Part shown: positions 9,512 through 19,331 of the stretch, piece after piece
Layout of the letters: each line of letters begins with the position of its first letter
Position numbering within the stretch: the first letter of the stretch is position 1
Source of the DNA: Rickettsiella endosymbiont of Dermanyssus gallinae
GTDB lineage: Bacteria > Pseudomonadota > Gammaproteobacteria > Diplorickettsiales > Diplorickettsiaceae
Reading direction: 5' to 3'
Length of the DNA: 64,000 nt
Assembly (NCBI RefSeq): GCF_019285595.1
Contig: NZ_CP079094.1
Span: forward strand, 558,001 to 622,000
The notes under the pieces: generated by a model
Seen by the model: only the letters and a program-made list of their open reading frames with translations
Told to the model about the DNA's origin: nothing
Database searches by the model: none
Translations under genes and position numbers: made by a program

Positions 9512-10890
9512 AAGCTACCTTGTAAACACTGCATCAGATCACTAAATACTTGCGACTTACTTTTAAATTCTTGATATTTTTTGATTGTAGGCTGTATTTC
9601 TTTTGCTAGTTCACTGTCATCTAAATGCTTTGAAGAGAGTTCGATAGGCGTTGACTCCTCTTTAACACCGGCTTTTATATTATCCTCGTACTGTTTTAAA
9701 CGATCTTTAGCTTCGAAAGCTTGTTTTTCAGACAATTTTGCATCAGGCATCTTATTTTCAATGCGCTGCTTTAAGTAATCTTTGACAGCGTTACTATCAG
9801 CTAAATATTCAGAACCAGCATCAATATGGTGAATAACATTGGATAAAAATGGTTTCCAATCCCCTTCGCCTTTATTTTCTAATTCTGTAAGAATGCCTTT
9901 TAGACCATCACTTAACGCAGGATTTTGTTTGAGTCGATCTAAAGCATTTTTTTGTATGAAATCAGAGAGTACATTAGGGTTATCGATACCTTCTCGGGCT
10001 AATAACTCTTCCGGTATAACCGACTGTAAGGCTTTAATATCATTCGGTGTTAATAGTGATACATTCACTTTATTATCGATAGGGTTAACGGCGATATCAG
10101 GATGATTTTTTTGCAGTAGTTCAGCTGCACGTTGTTCGAGTTCTGGGTTATCTGGATTTTTTAGATATTCCTGAAACCAAGCTTTTTCTTCCGGTGTAAC
10201 CATTTTATTTTTTTCTGCTTGACTGAGTGTTTCTTCTGTTATATCGCTTGTTTCTGCACGGTTAAAGAACTTAGAACGAATCAAATTACCGACAAAAGGA
10301 ACAACACCTAAGGCTAATCCAATACCACCGGCAATAGCAGTCGTTTTAATAAAATGTGAAATGTCCACTTTATTATCTGGTGTTATTGATTCAGCTAGAT
10401 TTTGAGGAATCAATGGCGCAGTACCAATACCAGAAACGGTTAACGCCTTTTCTCCCAGTGACCCCACTGTTTCAGTCGATAATTTTGTGATGGTCTTACT
10501 AGCAAGATTGCTTAAGAATTCAGGTGCTAAAGCCGAAACACCTTTAACAGCGCCTTTAGCTAACAGTCCACCTGTACCACCTAAGGCGATATTAATTGGG
10601 TTTAAAGCAAAGCCCAGTAATGAGGCAATCCCATTTCCTATCTGTTGTGTTAACGTTGCACCGGGTGTTTCTGTAACATGTTGTACGGCATCATAAACGT
10701 CATTCAAGGTTGAAAAGTGTGGGTGCAATCCAGCTAGCGGTGCTATTTTCTCCAGGGCTATTTCAGGTTCAATCAATTGTTTTAGAAAGCTACCACTGAT
10801 TGAGGCACCAGAAGAAGGTTGAGAAAACGCTTCTTGTTGTTGGTATTGTTCCCTAAAATCAGGTTTAACGATCGCATTACTGAGTAACAT
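9508..10890 (-). CDS. Probable phage internal virion protein (460 aa)
   Basis: 460-residue protein inside the presumptive ejection-protein cluster. Residues about 85-130 are Gly/Ala-rich and hydrophobic (IASLLGFALNPINIALGGTG) and a second such region follows near 180-200 (AGGIGLALGVVPFVGNLI), resembling membrane-interacting segments of phage ejection proteins. The C-terminal half is highly charged and helical (KQAFEAKDRLKQYEDN). It overlaps the following gene by 4 bp and abuts the previous gene at 10891, so the three are surely cotranscribed. No known catalytic motif is visible; function is inferred from position. Confidence 0.5.
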   Translation of the reverse strand: MLLSNAIVKPDFREQYQQQEAFSQPSSGASISGSFLKQLIEPEIALEKIAPLAGLHPHFSTLNDVYDAVQHVTETPGATLTQQIGNGIASLLGFALNPINIALGGTGGLLAKGAVKGVSALAPEFLSNLASKTITKLSTETVGSLGEKALTVSGIGTAPLIPQNLAESITPDNKVDISHFIKTTAIAGGIGLALGVVPFVGNLIRSKFFNRAETSDITEETLSQAEKNKMVTPEEKAWFQEYLKNPDNPELEQRAAELLQKNHPDIAVNPIDNKVNVSLLTPNDIKALQSVIPEELLAREGIDNPNVLSDFIQKNALDRLKQNPALSDGLKGILTELENKGEGDWKPFLSNVIHHIDAGSEYLADSNAVKDYLKQRIENKMPDAKLSEKQAFEAKDRLKQYEDNIKAGVKEESTPIELSSKHLDDSELAKEIQPTIKKYQEFKSKSQVFSDLMQCLQGSL

Positions 10891-12924
10891 TTATTTCTTC
10901 CTATGCGCATAAGTTAATAAGCTATCCGTATAGGGCTGCGAATAAACCACGGTACCTGCTTGGTCAACCGCAATAATTAAACCATCGGGCGTATTGGTCA
11001 CCGTTAAAGGATTACGATCACTTTCAAAATAGCTTTTAAGTCCGTCAATCCAGGTATGCTCCTTACTGCTTATCCCTAAGGCTTCATACGCTTCCTCTTT
11101 CACATGCTGGGCTAAGTGGGCTGCTTCACTATCGGTAATCCCCAGTGCTTTAGTATTAAAGAGATAACCGTCGCCTTTGGAAATTTGATAGGCTTTAGAG
11201 AAGTTGTCATTAAACGTTTGCATATAGTCATTGACGTTTTTTAATCCGAGATCATTGTGAATTAATCCCTGGTATTTCACATAGTTGGTGGCCATATCGA
11301 CAATGTTTAAGGTGCGCGAAGGATCACCCGATTGGCTTAGATAATTAAAGATATCGCTGTTATCTGTACTAGGGTTATCCCTAACAGCGTTAAAGACGCT
11401 ACTAAAAAAACCAGAGCTACTGTTTAACTGTGAAACCACTAGATTCTTTAAGGATTTATCATTTACTTCGGAATCAGTTTTATTAATAATGCCAATTTTT
11501 GAAAAATCTTGACCGGTTTGATTAGCAGAAATCAATTGCCGTAAAAAAGCCGGATCAGTATTGCCCTGTAATAAACCTGCGGTATAGGCCACTTCCTGTT
11601 GCAAAGGCTTCTGTAAGCTTGCAGCAAGATAAACCTTATTATTTGGATCGTGATGGTCTAATACTTGTAATAATCCATCAGGGTCAGCACCTTGTATAAA
11701 AGAAGATTGTGCTTGCAGTTTTAAATCATTGGGAATGGGCTGAATAAAGTGATTATCGATGTGCATGGCATGGCCAAGTTGCACCGATCGCGAAATATAA
11801 TCGTTATACGCGGTACGAGGATCAATGCTATTCGCATTTTGCGCGTAATCTTTTAAGATAGCTTGGCCTTGCGGTGTCTGTTGAATGACTTGGGCATATT
11901 CTCCAGAGGTAAAACCATTCACCAGATGCTGCAAGCCCGATCGTTCACCTTTCTCCGCTTGAGTCAGTAATCCATTTTTAGTATTTAATTCATCTAAACG
12001 CTGTTTAAGTAATTGCCAATTCTCACCGTTATTAAATAAGCCTTGTGCTTTTTGTACCCCTTGGCCAAATAAGACCACTTCATTTAAGTGATCGGGTGTT
12101 AGCTTCATCCAGGCGAGTGGATTAATCGCATTGCCTTTCACTAAATCAGATTTAACACCTTGCATCGTCAAATCATTGTCATAGTGATTTTGTAGATGTA
12201 AGGTGTCTTGAGAGATAGGCGTATTAGATTTATCGACGTTCTGTGCGAACGGTGAGGCTAATACTGTCTGTAAATCCGCTGATCGTGCTTCAGGGTTTTG
12301 TTGCAATTGATGCAATGCCTGTAAGCTATCCATTGTATGCGATAGTGTTTGAAACAGTACACTACCTTGCTTTGGCGTAATGATTCTACCGACCATCGCC
12401 TTTTCTACCGTTTGATGCGCTACATCTAACTTTTTCTGGAATAATTTCTCATCATTGACCGAGGTATAAAGGTCTTTTAAGACATTCGGCCATTCGGTGT
12501 AAAATTGGCCGGTTAATTTCAGCTGGTTGGTTTGATAGTTCGTTAACTGCGCTTGTGCATTAACTTGTTGAAATCCGGATTGCAGTAAATAATCTAATTG
12601 GCCTTTGGTTTTATTATTAACCGGTGTGGTATTTTTAATATTATCGAGTTGTTGCTGTGTATCTTGAGCAATTTGACTGGCTAATTGCGGTTGGGTTTTA
12701 AGTTTAAGCAACGCATCGGATTTAATTTGGCTGGCACTACTAGTGGCTTGTAATAAGAGTGCACTACTTTTTTCTTGTTCCATTCCTTGGGCGGTTTGCA
12801 TTAAGCCTTGTGAAACATTGCCTAATGCTTGGCCTATCGCATCAAAGCCTTTGGCAGTGCTGGCCACCGGCGTATCACGAATAATCGGAATAGCATCACG
12901 GTATTGTGCTAAGGGTTCAGCCAT
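10891..12924 (-). CDS. Probable phage internal virion protein (677 aa)
   Basis: 677-residue, Gln-rich helical protein (MAEPLAQYRDAIPIIRDTPVAST at the N-terminus), preceded by the small internal virion protein gene, which it overlaps by 8 bp. Size, helical composition and position between tail tubular genes and the large ejection protein fit the second internal core protein of T7-like and related podoviruses. No transmembrane segment is evident and no enzymatic motif was found. Confidence 0.5.
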   Translation of the reverse strand: MAEPLAQYRDAIPIIRDTPVASTAKGFDAIGQALGNVSQGLMQTAQGMEQEKSSALLLQATSSASQIKSDALLKLKTQPQLASQIAQDTQQQLDNIKNTTPVNNKTKGQLDYLLQSGFQQVNAQAQLTNYQTNQLKLTGQFYTEWPNVLKDLYTSVNDEKLFQKKLDVAHQTVEKAMVGRIITPKQGSVLFQTLSHTMDSLQALHQLQQNPEARSADLQTVLASPFAQNVDKSNTPISQDTLHLQNHYDNDLTMQGVKSDLVKGNAINPLAWMKLTPDHLNEVVLFGQGVQKAQGLFNNGENWQLLKQRLDELNTKNGLLTQAEKGERSGLQHLVNGFTSGEYAQVIQQTPQGQAILKDYAQNANSIDPRTAYNDYISRSVQLGHAMHIDNHFIQPIPNDLKLQAQSSFIQGADPDGLLQVLDHHDPNNKVYLAASLQKPLQQEVAYTAGLLQGNTDPAFLRQLISANQTGQDFSKIGIINKTDSEVNDKSLKNLVVSQLNSSSGFFSSVFNAVRDNPSTDNSDIFNYLSQSGDPSRTLNIVDMATNYVKYQGLIHNDLGLKNVNDYMQTFNDNFSKAYQISKGDGYLFNTKALGITDSEAAHLAQHVKEEAYEALGISSKEHTWIDGLKSYFESDRNPLTVTNTPDGLIIAVDQAGTVVYSQPYTDSLLTYAHRKK

Positions 12925-13357
12925 TGGTTTTAGGCCTCATCCCTCTCAGTTGTCCAAAGGTCATTAAGGTATTAGCCCCATCACCAAATAACTGGCCATA
13001 TAAACTATATTTTACATTCCGTTTTTCGATATCTACATTGGCATCGGAAATACTCTTTTGTGTATCGAGATTAGCTTGTTGTCTGGCGGCTATATTTTCA
13101 GTATTGCGTTGAATAGCATTGAAACTCGGCGATGAAAAAGCTACTCCGCGCGTTGTCATTTGGGCGGTTTGATGTTGTATGACCGTATCTAAGCTATCTA
13201 AATTGCTTAAGGTTTTTTGTTGATACTGCAATTCATTTTGTTTAGCTTGTAAATCTAATTGATTTTCTTGTGCTTTAGCGGCTTGTACTTCCATCACACC
13301 TTTCCCTACTTCCATTGCGGCAGCAGTCGCTAAAATCAGTAACCCGGCTTGTGGCAT
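12917..13357 (-). CDS. Small internal virion protein (gp14-like)
   Basis: 146 residues with an Ala-rich hydrophobic N-terminus (GLLILATAAAMEVGKGVMEV) followed by a long Gln-rich coiled-coil-like helix (AKAQENQLDLQAKQNELQYQ). This is the usual look of T7 gp14 and P22 gp7-type ejection proteins, which form an early channel across the outer membrane. It follows the tail tubular B gene by 7 bp and overlaps the next gene. Assignment rests on composition, length and gene order. Confidence 0.6.
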   Translation of the reverse strand: MPQAGLLILATAAAMEVGKGVMEVQAAKAQENQLDLQAKQNELQYQQKTLSNLDSLDTVIQHQTAQMTTRGVAFSSPSFNAIQRNTENIAARQQANLDTQKSISDANVDIEKRNVKYSLYGQLFGDGANTLMTFGQLRGMRPKTNG

Positions 13358-13364
13358 AAGTCTC

Positions 13365-15338
13365 CTAAATCATAGTGGCCGTCACTTGATAGGCGATGGC
13401 GGTAATGTTCAAATCAAAGGGTGCATTCTGTTTGATTACAAAGGTTTTATCGCGATTCCAACCTAAAATAGGTACTGTAATAGCGGTTCCTGAACGTGTG
13501 GTTAAATTCTTTCCTTGTTGAATATCAGTAAATACTTGGTAATTGACTAATTGATCGTTGATGTAAAAATTTAATGATTGGAAATATTCGACATAAATCT
13601 TAGTGGTTTGCTTCATCAAATCAGCATGAGAAGAACCTGCATAAAAATACATCGGCCTTATTTCAACCGGGTAAAGTAAACCCACAAAACAAGCACCGCT
13701 ATTTTTTTCAAGGTTGTTTACTTGAATTTTCCCTTCTTTAACCGGATAAATGCCGTAATCTTGGTTATTAAAAATAACTTGGACACTAATGTCTTCAAAA
13801 CGATTGAGTCCTTCAATCAGACCACTCTCCGGTAATTGTTTAATCTCATAGCCGTCTATTTTTACGTTTTCATCCATCTTTTCTAAGACGGTTTGTTGGC
13901 TATTTCCATAGATTTTTAGCAAATAGATCGTATTATTGATAGATACAATATCTTGTATCTGAACCTGTTCTTGTACCGAAATGGGTGTTAAAGCCGCAAG
14001 ATTAATTTCATGGGCAAATTGAAAAACCGTAATACTATGATCTGGATTTAAAAAATAAATAAAATTATCTTGAGATGTATCTGTTCCACGTAATAAGACA
14101 GCTTTGGTTGGGTTTTTTACTAAATGGCTAGAGGCCTGTGAGATATTACTGGCTAAATAACTCTGGCCAATCCCTTGAAATCGAAAATTGATGATCGCAT
14201 TTCCAGTTTTGTTTAAATAATAACTATCGTTCAAATAACTTAAAGGTTTTAGCTTCTCAGAAACACCATACGCGGACTGTTGACGTATAGAGAATGTACT
14301 TGGAGTTAATCCCACATTCTGTTCTTGTGGGGCTACGAACTCATAATTAGCGGTATAAACTTCTAATTGTTTACCACTATTCATCCATACAATACCGCCT
14401 GAATCACTTTGACCTAAGGTATAAATGATGGCATCGGTATCTTGTCCCGTGCCCACATCAAAGTTAACCGGCGCATTAATTCTAGAACCAAACAGTGTAT
14501 TGGATAAGGTAGCGGTATTAGCAAACCATAAACGGTTCTGGTAATACAGTACTCGCGAGGGATAGCCAAGCACCGCAGAAAAAGCCGGTTTGCGTATGGA
14601 AAAGCGTGTGCCGGTGGTATCACCGGTTTTAAATGGGACGATCTCATTGGCGGTGAATACGGTATTCCCTGAAGCAATTCTCACAGCGGTAATAATGCCA
14701 TAACCGATAGGGCTAAATTCACTGGTGCCTGCGCCAATTAATTCACCACCGATCCAGCTTGAATCAAAGATAACACCGTACACCGTTGCAGTGATGACCT
14801 GATTTGTTGTTGAAAGTGCAATCTTTGCTTTCGAATAATCCACATCCCCAAAGTCATAGGCAGGTAATGGATAAAGGTTTAATACTTCATAGGTAAAGAC
14901 AGTGTTCGCGTAATCTTTAATCGTAATACGTGCCGGTGGGTATTTACCGTGTACTAAAATCAGCGAATCATTATCGAGGGTGTAATCAATACCATCTAAA
15001 TCGGCAGAAAGATAAGGTGTCGTTAGCGTTTGGTAATAACTTAAACTCTCATCATTGTTTATTTTATAAACATCAAATTGTTTATCCAAGCTGAGGAGAA
15101 TATAAAAGTGATTATTCTTATCTTGAAAGCCATACAGTTTTGAATTGGGGTCGTGGTTATGAGTTTGAAGTAAAAATTTTGTGCCTTTTCTTTTCTTCGC
15201 TAACCCGGTGGTACCAACCTCTACATTTAAAAGAGACTGAGCAGCCGTTAAATAATCTTTAAAGTCAGTACGATGATAATGTATCGCATCAATTTCACCG
15301 CTACTGAACATCGCTTGACGAATCAGTTCAGTCGCCAT
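13365..15338 (-). CDS. Tail tubular protein B / nozzle (gp12-like)
   Basis: 657-residue beta-rich protein with the characteristic N-terminus of podovirus tail tubular protein B (FSSGEIDAIHYHRTDFKDYLTAAQSLLNVEV, followed by GLAKKRKGTKFLL). It would form the distal nozzle of the short tail. The gene lies directly after tail tubular protein A (1 bp gap) and before the internal virion proteins, matching T7-like gene order. Length is somewhat below the approximately 790 residues of T7 gp12 but within the range of related phages. Confidence 0.8.
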   Translation of the reverse strand: MATELIRQAMFSSGEIDAIHYHRTDFKDYLTAAQSLLNVEVGTTGLAKKRKGTKFLLQTHNHDPNSKLYGFQDKNNHFYILLSLDKQFDVYKINNDESLSYYQTLTTPYLSADLDGIDYTLDNDSLILVHGKYPPARITIKDYANTVFTYEVLNLYPLPAYDFGDVDYSKAKIALSTTNQVITATVYGVIFDSSWIGGELIGAGTSEFSPIGYGIITAVRIASGNTVFTANEIVPFKTGDTTGTRFSIRKPAFSAVLGYPSRVLYYQNRLWFANTATLSNTLFGSRINAPVNFDVGTGQDTDAIIYTLGQSDSGGIVWMNSGKQLEVYTANYEFVAPQEQNVGLTPSTFSIRQQSAYGVSEKLKPLSYLNDSYYLNKTGNAIINFRFQGIGQSYLASNISQASSHLVKNPTKAVLLRGTDTSQDNFIYFLNPDHSITVFQFAHEINLAALTPISVQEQVQIQDIVSINNTIYLLKIYGNSQQTVLEKMDENVKIDGYEIKQLPESGLIEGLNRFEDISVQVIFNNQDYGIYPVKEGKIQVNNLEKNSGACFVGLLYPVEIRPMYFYAGSSHADLMKQTTKIYVEYFQSLNFYINDQLVNYQVFTDIQQGKNLTTRSGTAITVPILGWNRDKTFVIKQNAPFDLNITAIAYQVTATMI

Positions 15339-15339
15339 G

Positions 15340-15927
15340 TTACACCCACATCACACGGTCAAAGTTGTTATACGGTGCAGTTTTAATATCCCGTTCCATG
15401 TTATTGAGTAATAGCGCATTCGTTTTTTCTTGTAAGAATTTGGTATTTAATAAATTAGAGAGTTGAATATTTTGTGTCAGTGGAATGGCGGCATCAGCGG
15501 CTGCATACAATGCTAAAGTCCGCGCAAAAATCGGCGGCATGATGCTGTAATCTATTGTATTTACCACGTAGTAATACATAAAAGGGTTGCTATTAGCCAG
15601 AATAAGACGATCCACTATCGCAAAATCCAACATAAAATTTAAATTAAAACGATACGTAGCCAATTTGATAAAACGTCCATAATCAAAGGGTAATTGATAG
15701 GTATAACGATAATCCGGTGAAAAATTTTGCGTAATCGGCGTATTATCTTCACGGTATTTAATGGCAAAACGCCAGGTTTCACTCAGTAGTAATATCGGTA
15801 AAAGATAGTCTAGCTTTTCGGAAATAAACTTTGACCGTTCACTTTCATTTTCATTGGCAACCGGTGAGGCACCTATTGCCAATAAAACCTGATTAATGAC
15901 GGTCAACTTCGAAAATAACAGCGCCAT
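15340..15927 (-). CDS. Tail tubular protein A / head-tail adaptor (gp11-like)
   Basis: 195 residues, the usual length for T7 gp11-type adaptors. Typical segments are TVINQVLLAIGASPV at the N-terminus, then LPILLLSETWRFAIK and YQLPFDYGRFIKLA. The protein would form the ring that joins portal to nozzle. It sits directly upstream of the gp12-like gene on the same strand. Confidence 0.8.
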   Translation of the reverse strand: MALLFSKLTVINQVLLAIGASPVANENESERSKFISEKLDYLLPILLLSETWRFAIKYREDNTPITQNFSPDYRYTYQLPFDYGRFIKLATYRFNLNFMLDFAIVDRLILANSNPFMYYYVVNTIDYSIMPPIFARTLALYAAADAAIPLTQNIQLSNLLNTKFLQEKTNALLLNNMERDIKTAPYNNFDRVMWV

Positions 15928-15943
15928 TTTTTTTATTCATTGC

Positions 15944-16267
15944 TTAAGAAGAAGGTTCAGGCGGTGGTGTTGTCGGTGGCGCTAAAGCGGTTAAGAAGTT
16001 TAAACTCGCTTTCGGTGGTTTCGTTTTATCCGTTTCTTTATTAATAACAGCATATACGCCGGTACCATCTTTTTCAGAAGAAACCAACACTACATCATTG
16101 ACTTTAACGATGCCATCTTCGTAAAAATCATTCATGTAGCTATCTTTGGTTAAAGCCGCTTTATCATCCTCAGTCGAAGCAGAAAAGACGTTTAAAGCTG
16201 TACCCGGAAAGCCACCGGCTAAGGGCGTAAAGGTTTTAAAATTTGAGGTTTTAACAGGGCTGGCCAT
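15944..16267 (-). CDS. Small phage structural protein, unknown
   Basis: 107 residues between the capsid gene (8 bp away) and the tail adaptor gene. The N-terminus is TSNFKTFTPLAGGFPGTALNV, the middle is acidic, and it ends in a Pro-rich tail (APPTTPPPEPSS). Position beside the major capsid gene would suit a head decoration or stabilisation protein, but I do not recognise the family. Confidence 0.5.
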   Translation of the reverse strand: MASPVKTSNFKTFTPLAGGFPGTALNVFSASTEDDKAALTKDSYMNDFYEDGIVKVNDVVLVSSEKDGTGVYAVINKETDKTKPPKASLNFLTALAPPTTPPPEPSS

Positions 16268-16275
16268 CTTAACTC

Positions 16276-17172
16276 CTAAGGATTTGGGGCAAATTTTTGG
16301 TTAGCGGTAATTAAGGCAATGCCACGAGGTTGAATGATCTTGGCACCACTGGTTAAGCAGGTGAGCAATTCCCAACGGTCTTGATGCGGTAACCAAGTAA
16401 TACTCGTTGTAATATCTCGGTTATAGCCTTGGATGATGGCATCGCGATGCACGACCGGGACAGTATATTTAAATACACCAGTTTCATCAGCTACACGAGG
16501 AATACTATTAATCCCATTTTCACCTAAGAAGCGAAAATCGATGTCTAAATACACTTTAACTTTGTTGTTCGTTAAAGGTTTTACATCGTTATAGAAAAAA
16601 TTAGTGACTTGTTTATCATTATACAAAGAAGGTTTTAATAATGCTGGTGCCCAGGTAGATACTTCAAGATCATGCACATCCATCCCTTGGCTTTCTAAAT
16701 AAGCAATTGCTAACGCATATTTTTCTTCGTTTAAGCCTGTATTAACACCCACATTTAAGGGGACGGTATAAATATCACCGTTGATAAATGCGGGGTCACT
16801 GAAAATGGCATTAATCTTAATGTAATCAGTTAAACGTGCAGCAGCTAAACCATGTAACCTAGCGTGGTCACGAATCTTATCAAAGTTGTACAAAGTCTTT
16901 TCACCACCACCGATCACTGTCTTAAGATGGTAATCATTGGTAGGCACTTGTACATTGGTTTCATTAACCGGTGTAACAAATATATCCGTCGGTGCGAAAT
17001 TGGTTTGATTCATTTCTACCAGATCAGAAACAGGCACATTCAGCGCAGTACCATGTAATCCATGGCGTTCTTCAATGGTATCTTGGAGTTTTAAACGGTT
17101 TTGATATTGCAGCGTGACTTCGGTATCAAATAATTGACACGCCGCTTCTAAATTAACATCTGGCATACGCAA
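16276..17172 (-). CDS. Major capsid protein
   Basis: 298-residue protein placed downstream of portal and scaffold, where the major head protein is expected. It contains segments common in podovirus capsid proteins: an N-terminal helical arm (LEAACQLFDTEVTLQYQNRLKLQ), a central alpha/beta part (DYIKINAIFSDPAFINGDIYTVPL) and a C-terminal beta domain with hydrophobic strands ending GIALITANQKF. Two start codons are possible, at 17172 and 17166. It is separated from the scaffold gene by an extra reading frame (17324-18118) that breaks the usual scaffold-capsid adjacency. Assignment is by position and overall features. Confidence 0.7.
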   Translation of the reverse strand: MRMPDVNLEAACQLFDTEVTLQYQNRLKLQDTIEERHGLHGTALNVPVSDLVEMNQTNFAPTDIFVTPVNETNVQVPTNDYHLKTVIGGGEKTLYNFDKIRDHARLHGLAAARLTDYIKINAIFSDPAFINGDIYTVPLNVGVNTGLNEEKYALAIAYLESQGMDVHDLEVSTWAPALLKPSLYNDKQVTNFFYNDVKPLTNNKVKVYLDIDFRFLGENGINSIPRVADETGVFKYTVPVVHRDAIIQGYNRDITTSITWLPHQDRWELLTCLTSGAKIIQPRGIALITANQKFAPNP

Positions 17173-17323
17173 CCCAATAAATAAAAATTAATTAATTTCC
17201 ATCCATCAGGTTGCCTAAAATAACATTAGGGCTGATATGGCACACGATCGACTAAAAAGGTTACGAAAAGGCTTTTTAGTTGATAATTTCAGTTTATTTC
17301 GTATGCCAAAATATTCAAGTACC

Positions 17324-18118
17324 TTATATAGCCATCATTTCTTTAATCAGTAAATCTGGGGGTAGATTAATAAATTCATTGTCTACTGATTTACCATCTT
17401 TTGATATAAAGAAAATAGGCTTACTTTTTATTGTTGAGTTTGATTTTAGAGATGTAACTACATTTTCCATAATTGAATTAAAAAAATCTATAATTTTCTC
17501 TAAAATACTTCTGGTATCCAAGATATCTTTAATTACATCTTTACATTCAATGTGAGAGGATACCACACCATATTTTGCTATCCATCCATTTCTGATTGGA
17601 ATAGCATTGATTTTATACACTGCGCTACCTTGAACAAGAAAGTCTCCATTCGGATCCTCTATCAATCCCTCAATTCTATTAAAATCATATAATTTATGAC
17701 AAGAAAAACTAACTTCAATATATAATTCACCATTCTTTAAGCTTATATCTACATTTTTTTCGGGGTTACATAAAATATAGCGATCACTGCTATTTAGCAT
17801 ATTTATGTGTGGGTAAAGGAAATTTTGATGAAGAAAAATTCGTAAAAACTTTTCAAGAGTCTCCTTTTTATTGATACTAGAACAATCCTCAAAAAGTTTT
17901 GCAAACATCAAATTAGAGGCTTCTGATAAATGATAATCTTCGATATTTATAATTGAACTTAATGGTACACCATTAATGCTGAGTTCTTCCTGCATCCTAT
18001 TAAAGTCTTTGTAAAAATTTTCTTCCTTATATAAGGAAGTTAATTTTTCTTTAGTTACCTGTTGGTCGCTATCGATAATGAACTTGCCTAACGCCCTATG
18101 ATTTTGGAAAAAAGCCAT
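17324..18118 (-). CDS. Hypothetical protein inserted between scaffold and capsid genes (moron-like)
   Basis: 264-residue protein I do not recognise. It separates two genes that are nearly always neighbours in podoviruses, is more AT-rich than the flanking virion genes, and has its own 150-bp AT-rich downstream gap, all of which fit a moron acquired by the prophage. The sequence is alpha/beta with many Ile, Lys and Asn residues; there is no signal peptide or transmembrane helix. The second half (KSKPIFFISKDGKSVDNEFI) shows no motif that I can name. It could be host-directed, for example an effector or lysogenic conversion factor. Confidence 0.6.
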   Translation of the reverse strand: MAFFQNHRALGKFIIDSDQQVTKEKLTSLYKEENFYKDFNRMQEELSINGVPLSSIINIEDYHLSEASNLMFAKLFEDCSSINKKETLEKFLRIFLHQNFLYPHINMLNSSDRYILCNPEKNVDISLKNGELYIEVSFSCHKLYDFNRIEGLIEDPNGDFLVQGSAVYKINAIPIRNGWIAKYGVVSSHIECKDVIKDILDTRSILEKIIDFFNSIMENVVTSLKSNSTIKSKPIFFISKDGKSVDNEFINLPPDLLIKEMMAI

Positions 18119-18174
18119 ACTTTTAAACCCACTTTTATTATTTTCATTAAAATTATTTTAACATATAAAGAGCT

Positions 18175-19087
18175 TTATTTTTTAAATCTTGCTTCAGCAA
18201 CTTCATTAGCAAGACTAATATAGCGGTTCCTATTTTTCTCGGTAGGATTTTTTTGATATTCCTTTGCGATATTGAGTAACTCTGTTCGGCCTTCATAAGG
18301 GTCGGACAGATTGGCACGTTGGTTACTTAAGCCTGGGACTTGGCTATTTAATACTTGATCACGGTGTTTCATGGCATCTGACATGGCGTTTTCGTCTCCT
18401 AAAATCGTATTTAACAAGTGAGTCGCTATGCTCCCGAAGAATTTCGGCCATCGTGCCCCCGAAATTCGTTCGCATGACGCGACTGAAATTAGGCCGCGAT
18501 ACGTCCTGCGTCCGGCACGCACTCACTCCTTCGGAGTTCATGCCCGTGCCTCCCACAAATGACTTTACGGCGTGATGCGTTTCCTGCTTCGCCCGTCAAC
18601 GCACGCCTATCGCGGGCTCTTCGACTTCGCATTGCTTTCACAATGCTTTCCTGTCTCATCGAACGGTGTTATGCAAAGCAGCGGGATATATTTTCGTTAC
18701 ATAATCCTCAACCACTTTCAATTGACTACCGAGCTGCTTTTTACGTTCTTCTAATTGATTTTGGTACTGCAGTTGCTGTTCCTGCATGGATAACAGCGTT
18801 TTATTAAATTGTTCCTGATTTAATCCAGCTGATTTAGCTAATTGCTGTATATCATACAATACAGGTTCAGCTAATGAAACCTCGGGCAAACTATAATTTT
18901 CAGGCACTTCATAGCTTTTAAGCTTTTCTTGCAAAATCTTATTTTCATTAAAGACTTTCGCACTGTTTTTATAGGCTTTTTCTAGTTCTTCGACACTTTT
19001 GTACTTGCCCGCATAGAGTTTAGGTGGTTCAGTGACTACAGTTTCTTCAGTAACTGGATTTACTTCCTCATTATTCGTTGTTTCCAT
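18175..19087 (-). pseudogene. Phage scaffolding protein, interrupted by the 247-bp element
   Basis: Acidic N-terminus (METTNNEEVNPVTEETVVTEPP), a GKYKSVEELEKAYKNS motif typical of scaffolds of T7-like phages, then coiled coil (LSMQEQQLQYQNQLEERKK). The first 142 codons lie at 18662-19087, then the element (18415-18661, same strand), then 79 codons at 18175-18414 ending in KK. Exact removal of 247 bp joins HNTV to LNTILGDENAMSDAM without a frame change and gives 221 residues. With the element present the reading frame stops one codon into it. The gene lies between the portal-side genes and the capsid, as expected. Its N-terminus overlaps the upstream gene by 17 bp. Confidence 0.82.
18415..18661 (-). 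mobile_element. 247-bp structured repeat element, copy 2 (in scaffold gene)
   Basis: Same element on the minus strand, in sense with the scaffold gene. It differs from the common sequence by one substitution I can see (A to G at element position 206, inside a hairpin loop). Flanks in element orientation are accgtt and ttaaat, with no target duplication. Confidence 0.93.
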
Positions 19088-19331
19088 CGTCTTCCTCCAG
19101 TAATTGATGAATATAGGTCATGGTATTTTGAATATCACGCCAGACAGAACGTCTACCATCCGTCCAAGCAAAGCCTGGATTAGTAGGTGCTGGTGATTCT
19201 TCCATTGCAGTACGCAGTAATTGATTTTTCAAAAATTCAGAGCCTTGTTTTTTTGAAAACAATAGAAACAAGTCGTACTGTTCTTTACTAATTTTCTTTT
19301 TACTCAGTAATGTATCGAGTTTATTTAACAT
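19071..19331 (-). CDS. Small phage head-region protein
   Basis: 86 residues between portal and scaffold genes; its end overlaps the start of the scaffold gene by 17 bp and its start overlaps the portal stop by 1 bp. Lys-rich helical N-terminus (LLSKKKISKEQYDLFLLFSKKQ) and a central FAWTDGRRSVWRDIQNTM segment. Translational coupling suggests a head assembly role; the family is not recognised. Confidence 0.55.
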   Translation of the reverse strand: MLNKLDTLLSKKKISKEQYDLFLLFSKKQGSEFLKNQLLRTAMEESPAPTNPGFAWTDGRRSVWRDIQNTMTYIHQLLEEDDGNNE

